Positions 35,032-42,207 of a stretch of 64,000 bases of DNA are shown one piece after another. The first letter of the stretch is position 1. Each line of letters starts with the position of its first letter. Both the position numbers and the translations under genes were made by a program. This DNA is from Saprospiraceae bacterium (GTDB taxonomy: Bacteria > Bacteroidota > Bacteroidia > Chitinophagales > Saprospiraceae), in contig JADJYH010000031.1 of assembly GCA_016719855.1 (NCBI GenBank), positions 38,560-102,559 of the forward strand, in the 5' to 3' direction. Below the pieces are notes generated by a model. The model ran no database searches. It was given only the letters and a program-made list of their open reading frames with translations, and had not been told where the DNA came from.

Positions 35032-35727
35032 TTAGAAACTCCCAATTTTAACCTTAAAATAGAATTTAAGTTTCCTGATTAGTTTTAATGCTTGATCATC
35101 TAAATAATGCTCAACTCTATAATATGGAAAAGTCTCGAACTCGCAGTATCCATAAATCATTTTATCAAGCTGAAAATCTGCTGAACTCAATTCGAACTTT
35201 TGCAATACAATTGGGATTATCAGTTCGTCAACCAACGTGTCCGATGGATTCAATTTTAAGACATTATCATCCTTATACCATTCACTATACGTCGTTTGAA
35301 CTTGGTTTTCATGAATTTCGAAATCAATAAATTCATTCCCAAATGGAAAGGCAATTTTGACGAGCAAAGTGTCACCTGATAAGTAACTTCCAGCCATTAA
35401 TATGCTTTTATCGCTATGTTCCAGTTCCTCACGTTCAGGGTCAATTTCTTCTTTATATGGAACGCCATTGAGTGACAATATAGTGATGTTTGTATAATCG
35501 GGAAACTTAATTTCTTGAAGATTCAACGTATCTTCATTGAAAAGCACAAAGAGGGCAAAACCATTAGAACTACTAGATTGTTCACATTTTATAATGAATT
35601 CTTGGAAAGCATTGGGAAATTCTTTCTTGCTTTCCTCAAACCTATTTTCCAAATTAGAGTCAATAACAACTTGAGCTTTTAATAAACTACAAAAAAAGAA
35701 CATCAATGCAAAGATTATGTACTTCAT
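35032..35727 (-). CDS. Secreted hypothetical protein
   Basis: The 231-residue protein opens with the signal peptide MKYIIFALMFFFCSLLKAQ, so it is exported. The mature part is acidic with SGDTLLVKIAFPFGNEFIDF and FNEDTLNLQEIKFPDYTNIT, suggesting beta structure; no family is recognised. Its base composition is clearly more AT-rich than its neighbours, and its codon choice differs from the GC-rich TMTC-like gene beside it, so recent acquisition is possible. The gene at 43460-44344 shares this AT-rich character. Confidence 0.65.
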   Translation of the reverse strand: MKYIIFALMFFFCSLLKAQVVIDSNLENRFEESKKEFPNAFQEFIIKCEQSSSSNGFALFVLFNEDTLNLQEIKFPDYTNITILSLNGVPYKEEIDPEREELEHSDKSILMAGSYLSGDTLLVKIAFPFGNEFIDFEIHENQVQTTYSEWYKDDNVLKLNPSDTLVDELIIPIVLQKFELSSADFQLDKMIYGYCEFETFPYYRVEHYLDDQALKLIRKLKFYFKVKIGSF

Positions 35728-35755
35728 CGAAATTAATTGAGTTGCATAAATAAAG

Positions 35756-37696
35756 TTACTTCCTCAACTTCGGGTCCAACCGATACGCCTTCTCAAAAAA
35801 CGGCTGCCCCAACTCCGGCTGCCCGCTATCCTTGTAAGCCGAGCCGAGGTAGAAGTTCAATGTGGCGTTTTCCGGGTCGTATTCCAAGCCCTGCTTGAAC
35901 CATTTGATGGCTTCGGGGAAGTTCTTCTGCATGGCGTTCACGGCACCGAGGTTGCGCAGGGCATCCACCATGCGGGGGTCGTACTGCACGGCCTTTTCGT
36001 ACACCTCCTTGGCCTTGTCCAGTTGGCCGCTCTCGAAAAAGATGATGCCCATGTTGCTGTACACCAGCGGGAAATTGGGCTTGTGCTTTAGGGCCATGTT
36101 GTAGTTTTCCATGGCCTTGGTGTAGTTGCGGTCTTGCGGGTTGGGCTTGGCGGACTCGTCCCGATAGTAGGTCAGGCCAAGCTGCGAGTAGGCATCGTGG
36201 TATTCCGGGAACACCTCGATGGCATGTTCGAAGCGCTTCCTCGCCCGCTCGTTGTAGGCTTTGGTTTCGGCTGGGTCTTTGGATTTCAGGCCCTTCTGCA
36301 CGATTTCGAGGCCGTAGTGGAAGTTCAATTTGGCGCTGTTCGGCGAGGTCTCGATGTCGGTTTCGTAGAGGGTGTAGCTGTCCTTCCAAGCGAAGTTGCG
36401 GCTGAAAGTGAGCACGGAATAGGCCAGCAGCACGACGCCAGCGACTGCGAGCAGCCCCTTGTTTTGCGCCAGCAAGCCGCCTGCCTCGCCCACCTTGGTA
36501 GCAGCCGTGTCCACCTTGAATATTTTCATCAAAACCAAGACAAGAGCCAATGCAAAGCCGGGCGATGCAGAGTACAGCAGCCGGTCGCCGTAGCTGGTGC
36601 CGATGGTGACGAAGAGGTTGGTGAAGATGCTGAAATTGATGAAGAAAAACAGGATGGCGAACGACCAGAGACTGCGTTTGCGAAGCCCCAAAACGGCGAA
36701 GACGCCCATGCCGAGCCAAGCCAGCAGCGAGAGCAGCACCCGCCAGTCAGCCCAAGTGGTGAGCGGTATCTGGTTGAAGCCGAAGTCGCTGCAAAGCGGG
36801 TACGGCACGAGCAGCGTCCACAGGTATTTGCCCAAAAGCAGGAAGGCGTTGGCATAGTAGGCCCCGCCCTTCGCCGCCACAAGGATGTTGTCGAGGGCGT
36901 AGGTCTCGCCGGGGTTGGTCAGTGAGCCGATGACGGCCTTGCGTACCAGCACAAAAAGGATGGCGGGCAGCAGGTAGGGCAGCGTCGTAATGGCGATTTT
37001 TTTGAAGTCGCTTTTGGTGAAAAAGTACATCATCAATGGTATGATGGCTACAAAGGTCACGGCATTTTCCTTGCTGAAAAGTGCCAGCGTGTAGCTTCCC
37101 AGCGAGGCCAGCATGATCCCCAACTTGTTGGTTTCGAGGTATTTGTGCAAAAAGAAAAGCGCCAGTGTTGCGAAGCCGAACATCACGATTTCGTCTCGGC
37201 TCTTGATGTTGGCCACCACCTCCACGTGTACCGGGTGCGCCATGAAAAACAGCGTGGCCAGCAGTGGCAACAGCAGGTTGTAGCCCCGCATCCAACGGGC
37301 AAGTGTGATAAAAAGCAGTGCCCCACTCAAGGCGTACAGCAGGATGTTCATGAAGTGGCTGAGGGCGGGCTTGTCCGGCGCAATGGCCCACTCGATGGCG
37401 AACATCGTCATTGGAATCGGGCGGTACAGCTCGCCGATGCTGTTCCAGTAGCCGTGGCGGCTATGGTATTTCCACAGGTCGGGGATGCCCTCGAAGCCCC
37501 GTTTTGTCACGAAGTTTTCCTTGATGACGGAGAAGTCGTCCAGCACGTAGTCGTGGCCGACGGTGTTGATGTAAAGCAGAAAGCTGAACGCTGCGATGAC
37601 GACCGCCCACGGCCACAGTCGGGGCGATTTTTCCTTGGAAATTTGTTTTGGCTTTGCGGCGGGCGTTGGGTTCGGCTTGTTTTTTTTTGACGACAT
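35756..37696 (-). CDS. Polytopic membrane protein with C-terminal TPR domain (TMTC/GT-C-like)
   Basis: The start at 37696 (MSSKKNKPNPTPAAKPKQIS) precedes the first helix WPWAVVIAAFSFLLYINTVG. The first 430 residues contain about ten membrane helices with loop motifs YDYVLDDFSVIKENF-like (here GHDYVLDDFSVI) and HPVHVEVVANIKSRDEIVMF, the signature of TMTC-type and related GT-C mannosyltransferases. The last 200 residues are TPR units (YHDAYSQLGLTYYRDES, FPLVYSNMGIIFFESGQLDK, VDALRNLGAVNAMQKNFPEA, ATLNFYLGSAYKDSGQPELG). By analogy it may transfer a sugar from a lipid donor to exported proteins, but catalytic proof is lacking. It is leftward; upstream lies the abnormal G/C run. Confidence 0.82.
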   Translation of the reverse strand: MSSKKNKPNPTPAAKPKQISKEKSPRLWPWAVVIAAFSFLLYINTVGHDYVLDDFSVIKENFVTKRGFEGIPDLWKYHSRHGYWNSIGELYRPIPMTMFAIEWAIAPDKPALSHFMNILLYALSGALLFITLARWMRGYNLLLPLLATLFFMAHPVHVEVVANIKSRDEIVMFGFATLALFFLHKYLETNKLGIMLASLGSYTLALFSKENAVTFVAIIPLMMYFFTKSDFKKIAITTLPYLLPAILFVLVRKAVIGSLTNPGETYALDNILVAAKGGAYYANAFLLLGKYLWTLLVPYPLCSDFGFNQIPLTTWADWRVLLSLLAWLGMGVFAVLGLRKRSLWSFAILFFFINFSIFTNLFVTIGTSYGDRLLYSASPGFALALVLVLMKIFKVDTAATKVGEAGGLLAQNKGLLAVAGVVLLAYSVLTFSRNFAWKDSYTLYETDIETSPNSAKLNFHYGLEIVQKGLKSKDPAETKAYNERARKRFEHAIEVFPEYHDAYSQLGLTYYRDESAKPNPQDRNYTKAMENYNMALKHKPNFPLVYSNMGIIFFESGQLDKAKEVYEKAVQYDPRMVDALRNLGAVNAMQKNFPEAIKWFKQGLEYDPENATLNFYLGSAYKDSGQPELGQPFFEKAYRLDPKLRK

Positions 37697-37760
37697 GGTA
37701 CTTTGTTTTGAACATGGCAAATGTAATGGTTGGGTTTAATCTTGTCTTGCCAAGGCAAAC

Positions 37761-37816
37761 GGGGGGGGGCCCCCGGGGGGGGGGGGGGGGGGGGCGGGCC
37801 GTGCGGGGGGGGGGGG
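37761..37816. other. Implausible G/C homopolymer block
   Basis: Runs of about 9 G, 6 C, 24 G and 13 G interrupted by CGGGCCGTGC. No other part of the window is similar. It is most likely a consensus artefact or collapsed read tail between the TMTC-like and LuxE-like genes. Confidence 0.8.
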
Positions 37817-37911
37817 CCACATATTGAGGGCAAACGTGGCGTGGACGGGTTGCCTTCGGCAATGACAAAAGCGGCGGAGAGCAGGGCGTGGACGGAGTGA
37901 AAATCGGCACC

Positions 37912-37951
37912 TATCAACCCTCATCAACTTTATCAACCCTTATCAACCAAC
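37912..37951. repeat. TTATCAACC array, single arm
   Basis: Four degenerate units of ATCAACC(C)TT. On the minus strand it encodes the last residues and stop of the LuxE-like gene, LVDKG-TGA. A second member is at 40561-40642. Confidence 0.85.
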
Positions 37952-38964
37952 AGATTACACCCCCGCACATCCGAGTTGTCCGCCCGACCTAGCACCTCGA
38001 AGCTGCCATCGGGGAATACCCTGCCGAGGTCGTCGGTGGCGATGAAGCTGCAAGTATCGAAATTGGCGAGGTCAATGAGGTTGAGGATGCCGGTCTTACC
38101 GGGTTGCTGTGGTGTGAGCGGGTCGGTGATTTCACGGGTGGATGCCCGCAGCGTTGGGGCGGGGCGAAACAGCCCGTCGCCGGAGGAGTAGGCTTGCGAG
38201 AACAGTTCCGTCATGCCGTACTCGGAGTGGATGGCGGGGACGTTGAAGGCGGTTTTGAGGGTGTCGTGGAGTTCCGAGCGGGTTAGTTCTCGGCGACGGC
38301 CTTTCATGCCACCGGTTTCCATGATGGTAACATGCTGCAAATCAAGGGGTTGTCGCTCGGCGAGGTCGAGAAGGGCGAAGCTCACTCCAAGGAGTAGGAT
38401 ATTGGGATATTGAGGTATTGAGATATTGGGGGGGCGTGGGGCAACTTGCGATTGAAGGATTTCAACGAGTTTGTCCAAATCATTTAAAAAAAAGCCGGAC
38501 TGCGGATGGCGGGAGCGTTTGATGAAATGCTCGGCCATGACAACGAGGGAGGAGCCTGTGCGTTCTAAGTAGGAAGGGAGGAGCGCCAGCACGAGCCAGT
38601 CCGCTGGGTCGCCGTAAAAGGGTTGGAAGCCGTGCAGGGTGTTTTGTTTGTAAAAATCGAGGTCACGGACGTGGTGTTGACTGGTGGTTTCGCCCGAGGT
38701 ACCGCTGCTGGTGAAGATGGTTTGCGTGGGCCAGTCGCCCGTTTTCACGGTGTAGTTTTTGAAGAATTGGATGGGGAGGAAGGGGATGGCCTCCACCGTT
38801 TTAACCTGCTGAATATCAATGTTCAACAAAGCAAGAAACCGCTTGTACAAGGGGTTGTGGGCAGCTTGGAAGCGAAATACTTCCAGCGAGAGGGCATCGA
38901 AGGTTTCGCCTGAAAAATACTTTAGCTTTTGAAAAATACCAGCCCTTTGTTGTTCGTATGACAT
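37933..38964 (-). CDS. LuxE/acyl-protein synthetase-like adenylating enzyme
   Basis: Related to LuxE and phenylacetate-CoA ligase-type adenylating enzymes. The phosphate-binding loop is TIFTSSGTSGETTSQHHV near residue 90-105, followed by LLPSYLERTGSSLVVMAEHF. The later motifs are IMETGGMKGRRRELTRSEL, HSEYGMTELFSQAY and a final DLGRVFPDGSFEVLGRADNS. Such proteins activate a fatty acid or exopolysaccharide-linked acyl group as an acyl-AMP. The start is placed at MSYEQQ (38964), eight codons inside the longest frame. PNISIPQYPNILL (38395-38430) is encoded by an octamer array and lies in a predicted loop before the strand LGVSFALLDLAE. The C-terminal LVDKG and stop come from another array, so the natural C-terminus may have been altered. 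Confidence 0.85.
   Translation of the reverse strand: MSYEQQRAGIFQKLKYFSGETFDALSLEVFRFQAAHNPLYKRFLALLNIDIQQVKTVEAIPFLPIQFFKNYTVKTGDWPTQTIFTSSGTSGETTSQHHVRDLDFYKQNTLHGFQPFYGDPADWLVLALLPSYLERTGSSLVVMAEHFIKRSRHPQSGFFLNDLDKLVEILQSQVAPRPPNISIPQYPNILLLGVSFALLDLAERQPLDLQHVTIMETGGMKGRRRELTRSELHDTLKTAFNVPAIHSEYGMTELFSQAYSSGDGLFRPAPTLRASTREITDPLTPQQPGKTGILNLIDLANFDTCSFIATDDLGRVFPDGSFEVLGRADNSDVRGCNLLVDKG
38395..38430. repeat. Octamer array (GTTATTGG/GATATTGG family) inside coding sequence
   Basis: Four units of GATATTGG/GGTATTGA. The coding (minus) strand reads PNISIPQYPNI; the variant base A in place of T removes the stop that the canonical unit would give on this strand. Confidence 0.85.
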
Positions 38965-39048
38965 GCGGACAGTTTGATGTTCGGTCAAGAATCCTTAATT
39001 TTCCGAATTGAAACCAAAACAAAGTCCAAGGTGAGAAAAATCTTGTCA

Positions 39049-39549
39049 ATGAAAAATTCAAACCGCACTCAAATTGCTCACTGGGCAATACCGCTCGCAG
39101 TTATCGCCCTTTTCTTTGGTTGCGTCACACCACCGGAGTACCCCCTCGAACCCATTATTGAGTTCGTCAGCATGTCCAAGGACACCATGCCGAGGGGCTT
39201 TGCCTCCGATTCTGTGCTCGTCACCCTCAGCTTCACCGATGGCGACGGGGATATTGGCCGAAAAGACACCATCAGTGACGTATTCATCACCGACAGCAGG
39301 GACAGCAACGTGACCAAGGGCCGCATCCCCTTCGTGCCAGAACTTGGCGCCTCCAACGGCATCAAAGGCGAAATCTCGGTGGTGATTGACAATTCCTGCT
39401 GCATTTTCCCCAACCAGCTCTACGACGGTTGCTCCGAGGTGCTCCCCAGCTACCCCTACGATCAGGTCGTTTACACCATCTACATCGTTGACCGAAAAGG
39501 CAACAAAAGCAACACCGTCGTTGCCGCCGATTTACCTACGATGCTTTGA
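39049..39549 (+). CDS. Lipoprotein with Ig/cadherin-like strand pattern
   Basis: The 166-residue protein starts MKNSNRTQIAHWAIPLAVIA and has a lipobox LFFGC with Cys25, so it is lipid-anchored in the envelope. The mature part contains SVLVTLSFTDGDGDIGRKDT, an acidic DGDGD stretch that could bind calcium, and YTIYIVDRKGNKSNTV, together resembling the beta-sandwich lipoproteins common in this phylum. I do not know a function. It is transcribed convergently with hemF, with a GTGAACT hairpin between their stops. Confidence 0.75.
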   Translation: MKNSNRTQIAHWAIPLAVIALFFGCVTPPEYPLEPIIEFVSMSKDTMPRGFASDSVLVTLSFTDGDGDIGRKDTISDVFITDSRDSNVTKGRIPFVPELGASNGIKGEISVVIDNSCCIFPNQLYDGCSEVLPSYPYDQVVYTIYIVDRKGNKSNTVVAADLPTML

Positions 39550-39551
39550 AT

Positions 39552-39622
39552 AATTGTGAACTGTGAACTATGAACTGTGAACGAGGCGAGTTCACAGTTC
39601 ACAGTTAAAAGTTCTAGTTCAC
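39552..39622. repeat. Heptamer hairpin element, GTGAACT family
   Basis: The left arm is four GTGAACT-like units (39552-39582), the loop is seven bases, and the right arm is inverted units (39590-39622). It sits between two convergent stops and supplies the TGA of hemF. Confidence 0.88.
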
Positions 39623-40545
39623 CATTCAATCCCTTTCCTCAGCCAGCCCAGCGTCTCCGCTTCCCGGCTTCCGCTTTCAGGTTTCAGGTTGTAGTGCCAC
39701 TTCGCCATCGGCGGCATGGACATCAAGATGGACTCCGTGCGGCCATCGGTGTCGAGGCCAAACTTGGTGCCCTTGTCCCACAGCAGGTTGAACTCCACAT
39801 AGCGGCCACGGCGCACCGCTTGCCATTCCAGTTCCTTTTCACCGAAGGCTAAGTCCTTGTTTTTCAGCACGATATGTGAGTAGGTGGGCGCAAACGAGTT
39901 GCCGACATCCTGTACAAACTGAAACAACTGCTCCTTCGTCATGCCCCGTTTTTCGTCCAGGTGGTCGAAGAAGATGCCGCCCACGCCCCGCGTTTCATGT
40001 CGGTGTTTTAAGTAAAAATAGTCATCCGCCCAGCGCTTAAACTCCGGGTAAAAACTGGGGTGGTGCGCTTCGCAAACCCGCCGCAATTCACCGTGAAAAA
40101 ACCGTGCGTCCTCCGGTACGACGTAAATGGGCGTAAGGTCAATGCCGCCGCCAAACCAATGGATTGCGGATTGCGGATTGCGGATTGCGGATTGGGGGAC
40201 TGCGATACATCCGTGTCGTTGTTTGAACCAGTATTTTCAGTGATAGCAGGAGTTTCCGCAATCCGCAATCCGCAATCCGCAATCTCGAAGTACCGCACAT
40301 TCATGTGGATAATCGGCACCATCGGGCTGTGGGGGTGCAGCACGATGCTGACGCCGGTGGCGAAGAACTCCGAACCTGCCGACTGCCCAAGCGCCTGTGC
40401 AATTTTTTCGGGCAGCGGGCCATGCACGGCGCTGAAGTTGACCCCGTTTTCCTGTTCCGTCCAATGCCTCCAAGTCAACGCAAATGCGGTCTTGAAGGCC
40501 CCGGAACCAGTCGGCGATGGATTCTTTTGTCGGTTGGTTACTCAT
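39619..40545 (-). CDS. hemF: Oxygen-dependent coproporphyrinogen III oxidase with a repeat insertion and frameshifts
   Basis: HemF decarboxylates coproporphyrinogen III to protoporphyrinogen IX using oxygen. The ATG at 40545 gives MSNQPTKESIADWFRGLQDR. One extra G near 40457 breaks the frame before EQENGVNFSAVHGPLPEKIA. Then GVSIVLHPHSPMVPIIHMNV matches the conserved substrate region, and later WFGGGIDLTPIYVVPEDARF, RHETRGVGGIFFDHL and WAVRRGRYVEFNLLWDKGTK-type text (here QAVRRGRYVEFNLL) are all present. Between MNVRYFE and WFGGG, which are close together in normal HemF, lies a 128-base ATTGCGG element (40161-40288), after which the frame is off by one. Either the enzyme carries a roughly 42-residue insertion and the data have an indel, or the insertion inactivates the gene. 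The stop is supplied by the GTGAACT element. Confidence 0.85.
40161..40288. repeat. Heptamer element (ATTGCGG family) with 60-base loop, inside hemF
   Basis: Five ATTGCGG units at 40161-40196 and their inverse at 40257-40288. On the coding strand it reads IADCGLRIAE, then a unique loop, then NPQSAIRNPQS. Confidence 0.92.
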
Positions 40546-40560
40546 TTTTTTCTGGTTTAT

Positions 40561-40642
40561 GAGGGTTTATGAGGTTGATAAGGGTTGATAATTAACCCGC
40601 AGCCCCATCAACCCTTATCAACTTTATCAACCCTTATCAACC
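40561..40642. repeat. TTATCAACC hairpin element
   Basis: The left arm (40561-40591, GGTTGATAAGGGTTGATAA) faces the right arm (40606-40642) of inverted units. It lies in the gap between the hemF start and the ArsC-like stop, and encodes the last residues LVDKG and TGA of the ArsC-like protein. Confidence 0.88.
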
Positions 40643-40986
40643 AATTGCGCCTTTGCGGATTCCACCGTCTTCGGCGCATTGCCCACCCAAACCTCCTCGC
40701 CGTCAATGATGACCGGGCGCTTGAGGAAAGTGTATTCTTCGAGGATGTAGCGTCGGTAATCCTGCTCGGTCAGGTTTTTGTCCTTGAGGCCCAGCGACTT
40801 GTACTTCATGGCTTGTCGGCTGAAAAGCGCCTCGTAGGAGCCGACTTTTTCTTTTAGCCAATCAAGTACTTCGGGGGAGATGTTCTGTTCCTTGATGTTT
40901 TGGCGCTCGAAGCCGGGCAGTTCGCACAGCTCACCCATGATGCGCTGGCAAGTGCCGCAGTTGTTGAGGAGGAAGACTTTTTTCAT
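40627..40986 (-). CDS. ArsC/Spx-like thioredoxin-fold protein
   Basis: The 119-residue protein begins MKKVFLLNNCGTCQRIMGEL with a CxxC motif at Cys10 and Cys13 at the N-terminus of a thioredoxin fold. FLKRPVIIDGEEVWVGNA is the typical ArsC/Spx/YffB strand pair with the cis-Pro region. It lacks an arsenate-reductase operon context, so arsenate reduction is uncertain; a general thiol reductase or YffB-like role is equally possible. The C-terminal LVDKG is encoded by a repeat array, the same ending as the unrelated LuxE-like protein. It is co-directional with hemF. Confidence 0.85.
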   Translation of the reverse strand: MKKVFLLNNCGTCQRIMGELCELPGFERQNIKEQNISPEVLDWLKEKVGSYEALFSRQAMKYKSLGLKDKNLTEQDYRRYILEEYTFLKRPVIIDGEEVWVGNAPKTVESAKAQLVDKG

Positions 40987-41072
40987 GGTTGTTTAATTTG
41001 GAGGCAATGTTAAGCAAGATTGCCACCCGGATTTTCCCTTCTGAAAATGTTGCAGAAAAAATACAGTTGCAC

Positions 41073-41167
41073 AGATTGGAAAGCCCGACCAAAGGAGGGC
41101 TTTCTAAGCTGATCCCTGGTCTTCCCAACAGGCTTAGAAATCCCTCGTGCCTCGGGCTTTCCAATCC
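41073..41167. repeat. GGAAAGCCC palindromic element, copy b
   Basis: Arms 41073-41109 and 41131-41167 are inverted copies. Compared with 19101-19195 the whole element is reversed. It lies between the divergent ArsC-like gene and the phosphorylase gene. Confidence 0.85.
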
Positions 41168-41208
41168 TTTCGGTGTACCTTCGCCCCCAATATCTCAATT
41201 TCCCAATA

Positions 41209-42078
41209 ATGAAACTCGCATCCTCCGAACTCATCCTCAACCCTGACGGCAGCGTCTATCACCTGCACCTGCTGCCGGAACAAATTGCCGACACCATCTT
41301 CTTCGTCGGTGACCCCGACAGGGTGGCGAAAGTTTCCAGGCATTTTGACAAAATCGAGCATAAAGTTCAAAAACGGGAGTTCATCACCCACACGGGCGAA
41401 TTGGGCGGGCGGCGGCTCACGGTCATTTCCACGGGCATCGGGCCGGACAATATTGACATCGTGATGAACGAGCTGGACGCCCTCGTGAACATTGACCTGC
41501 ACACGAGAACCATCAAGGAAACCCTGAAAACGCTCAACATCGTCCGCCTTGGCACCAGTGGCAGCCTATCCGCCGATATTCCCGTGGACAGCTTCGTGGT
41601 GTCAACCCTGGGCATGGGCCTTGACAACTTGCTCTACTACTACGACTACCCCGCCAGCCCCCGTGAAGAGATGCTCCGGCAGGCGTTCACCTCGTTTGCT
41701 GCTGGCATTGGGACGAACCTGAACCCCATCGCTGTTGAAGCCGACCACGGCTTGGTCAAGCGGTTCGGGCAGAACATGCACCGGGGCATCACGCTCACCT
41801 GTCCCGGTTTTTACGCCCCACAAGGCCGGAAGCTCCGGTTGGACAGCATTATTAATCAAGATTTTTTTGATAAAATTGGCCAGTTCAGCTTCGAGGGCTT
41901 GCGGGTCACGAATTTCGAAATGGAGACCTCGGCCATCCTCGGCCTGTCCCGAATGCTCGGCCACCGGGCCACGGCCTGCAATGCGATTTTGGTCAACCGC
42001 ATCACGGGCGAGTTCTCAAAAGACCCGAAAAAGACGGAGGAACGGTTGATTGAGTTAGTTATGAGTTCTGAGTTATGA
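41209..42078 (+). CDS. Nucleoside phosphorylase (uridine/purine phosphorylase family)
   Basis: A PNP/UDP-family enzyme splitting nucleosides with phosphate into base and ribose-1-phosphate. The phosphate-binding start FVGDPDRVAKVSRHFD, the STGIGPDNIDIVMNEL loop, NIVRLGTSGSLSADIPVDSF and the catalytic/ribose segment VTNFEMETSAILGLSRMLGH are visible. GISTGxG-type and MET motifs point to uridine phosphorylase-like members. I start at ATG 41209, where the family N-terminus fits, not 12 codons earlier. The last residues MSSEL and the TGA are encoded by a GTTATGA array, so the natural C-terminus may have been shortened or replaced. Confidence 0.9.
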   Translation: MKLASSELILNPDGSVYHLHLLPEQIADTIFFVGDPDRVAKVSRHFDKIEHKVQKREFITHTGELGGRRLTVISTGIGPDNIDIVMNELDALVNIDLHTRTIKETLKTLNIVRLGTSGSLSADIPVDSFVVSTLGMGLDNLLYYYDYPASPREEMLRQAFTSFAAGIGTNLNPIAVEADHGLVKRFGQNMHRGITLTCPGFYAPQGRKLRLDSIINQDFFDKIGQFSFEGLRVTNFEMETSAILGLSRMLGHRATACNAILVNRITGEFSKDPKKTEERLIELVMSSEL

Positions 42079-42123
42079 GTTATTTTCGGCCTTGGCAAAA
42101 ACTCATAACTCACAACTCATAAC
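42058..42123. repeat. Heptamer hairpin element, GTTATGA family
   Basis: Arms 42058-42081 and 42100-42123 match at 23 of 24 positions, loop 18 bases. It overlaps the 3' end of the phosphorylase gene. Confidence 0.9.
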
Positions 42124-42135
42124 CAAGACGTTTCC

Positions 42136-42143
42136 TACCTTTG
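42136..42143 (+). promoter_or_regulatory. Candidate -7 box (TACCTTTG) of the aminotransferase gene
   Basis: A perfect TAnnTTTG, 64 bases before the ATG at 42208 and directly after the GTTATGA hairpin, which could act as terminator for the preceding gene. Confidence 0.6.
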
Positions 42144-42207
42144 CAACCTGAAGATTCGCCCTTCCGTTTGAGCCATTTTACAACCATCACAAATAAATCT
42201 AATCAGC

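Noticed and set aside
36134..36925. Long rightward open frame of 263 codons inside the TMTC-like gene
   Set aside because: It lies antisense to a convincing TPR/membrane protein and has the His/Gly/Val-rich composition of a shadow frame; no domain is recognisable. Many similar shadows (for example 10528-11010, 26624-27691, 49833-50771) were dropped for the same reason.
37761..37816. G-quadruplex regulatory element
   Set aside because: The run lengths and mixture of G and C runs are more consistent with a consensus artefact; nothing else in the window resembles it.
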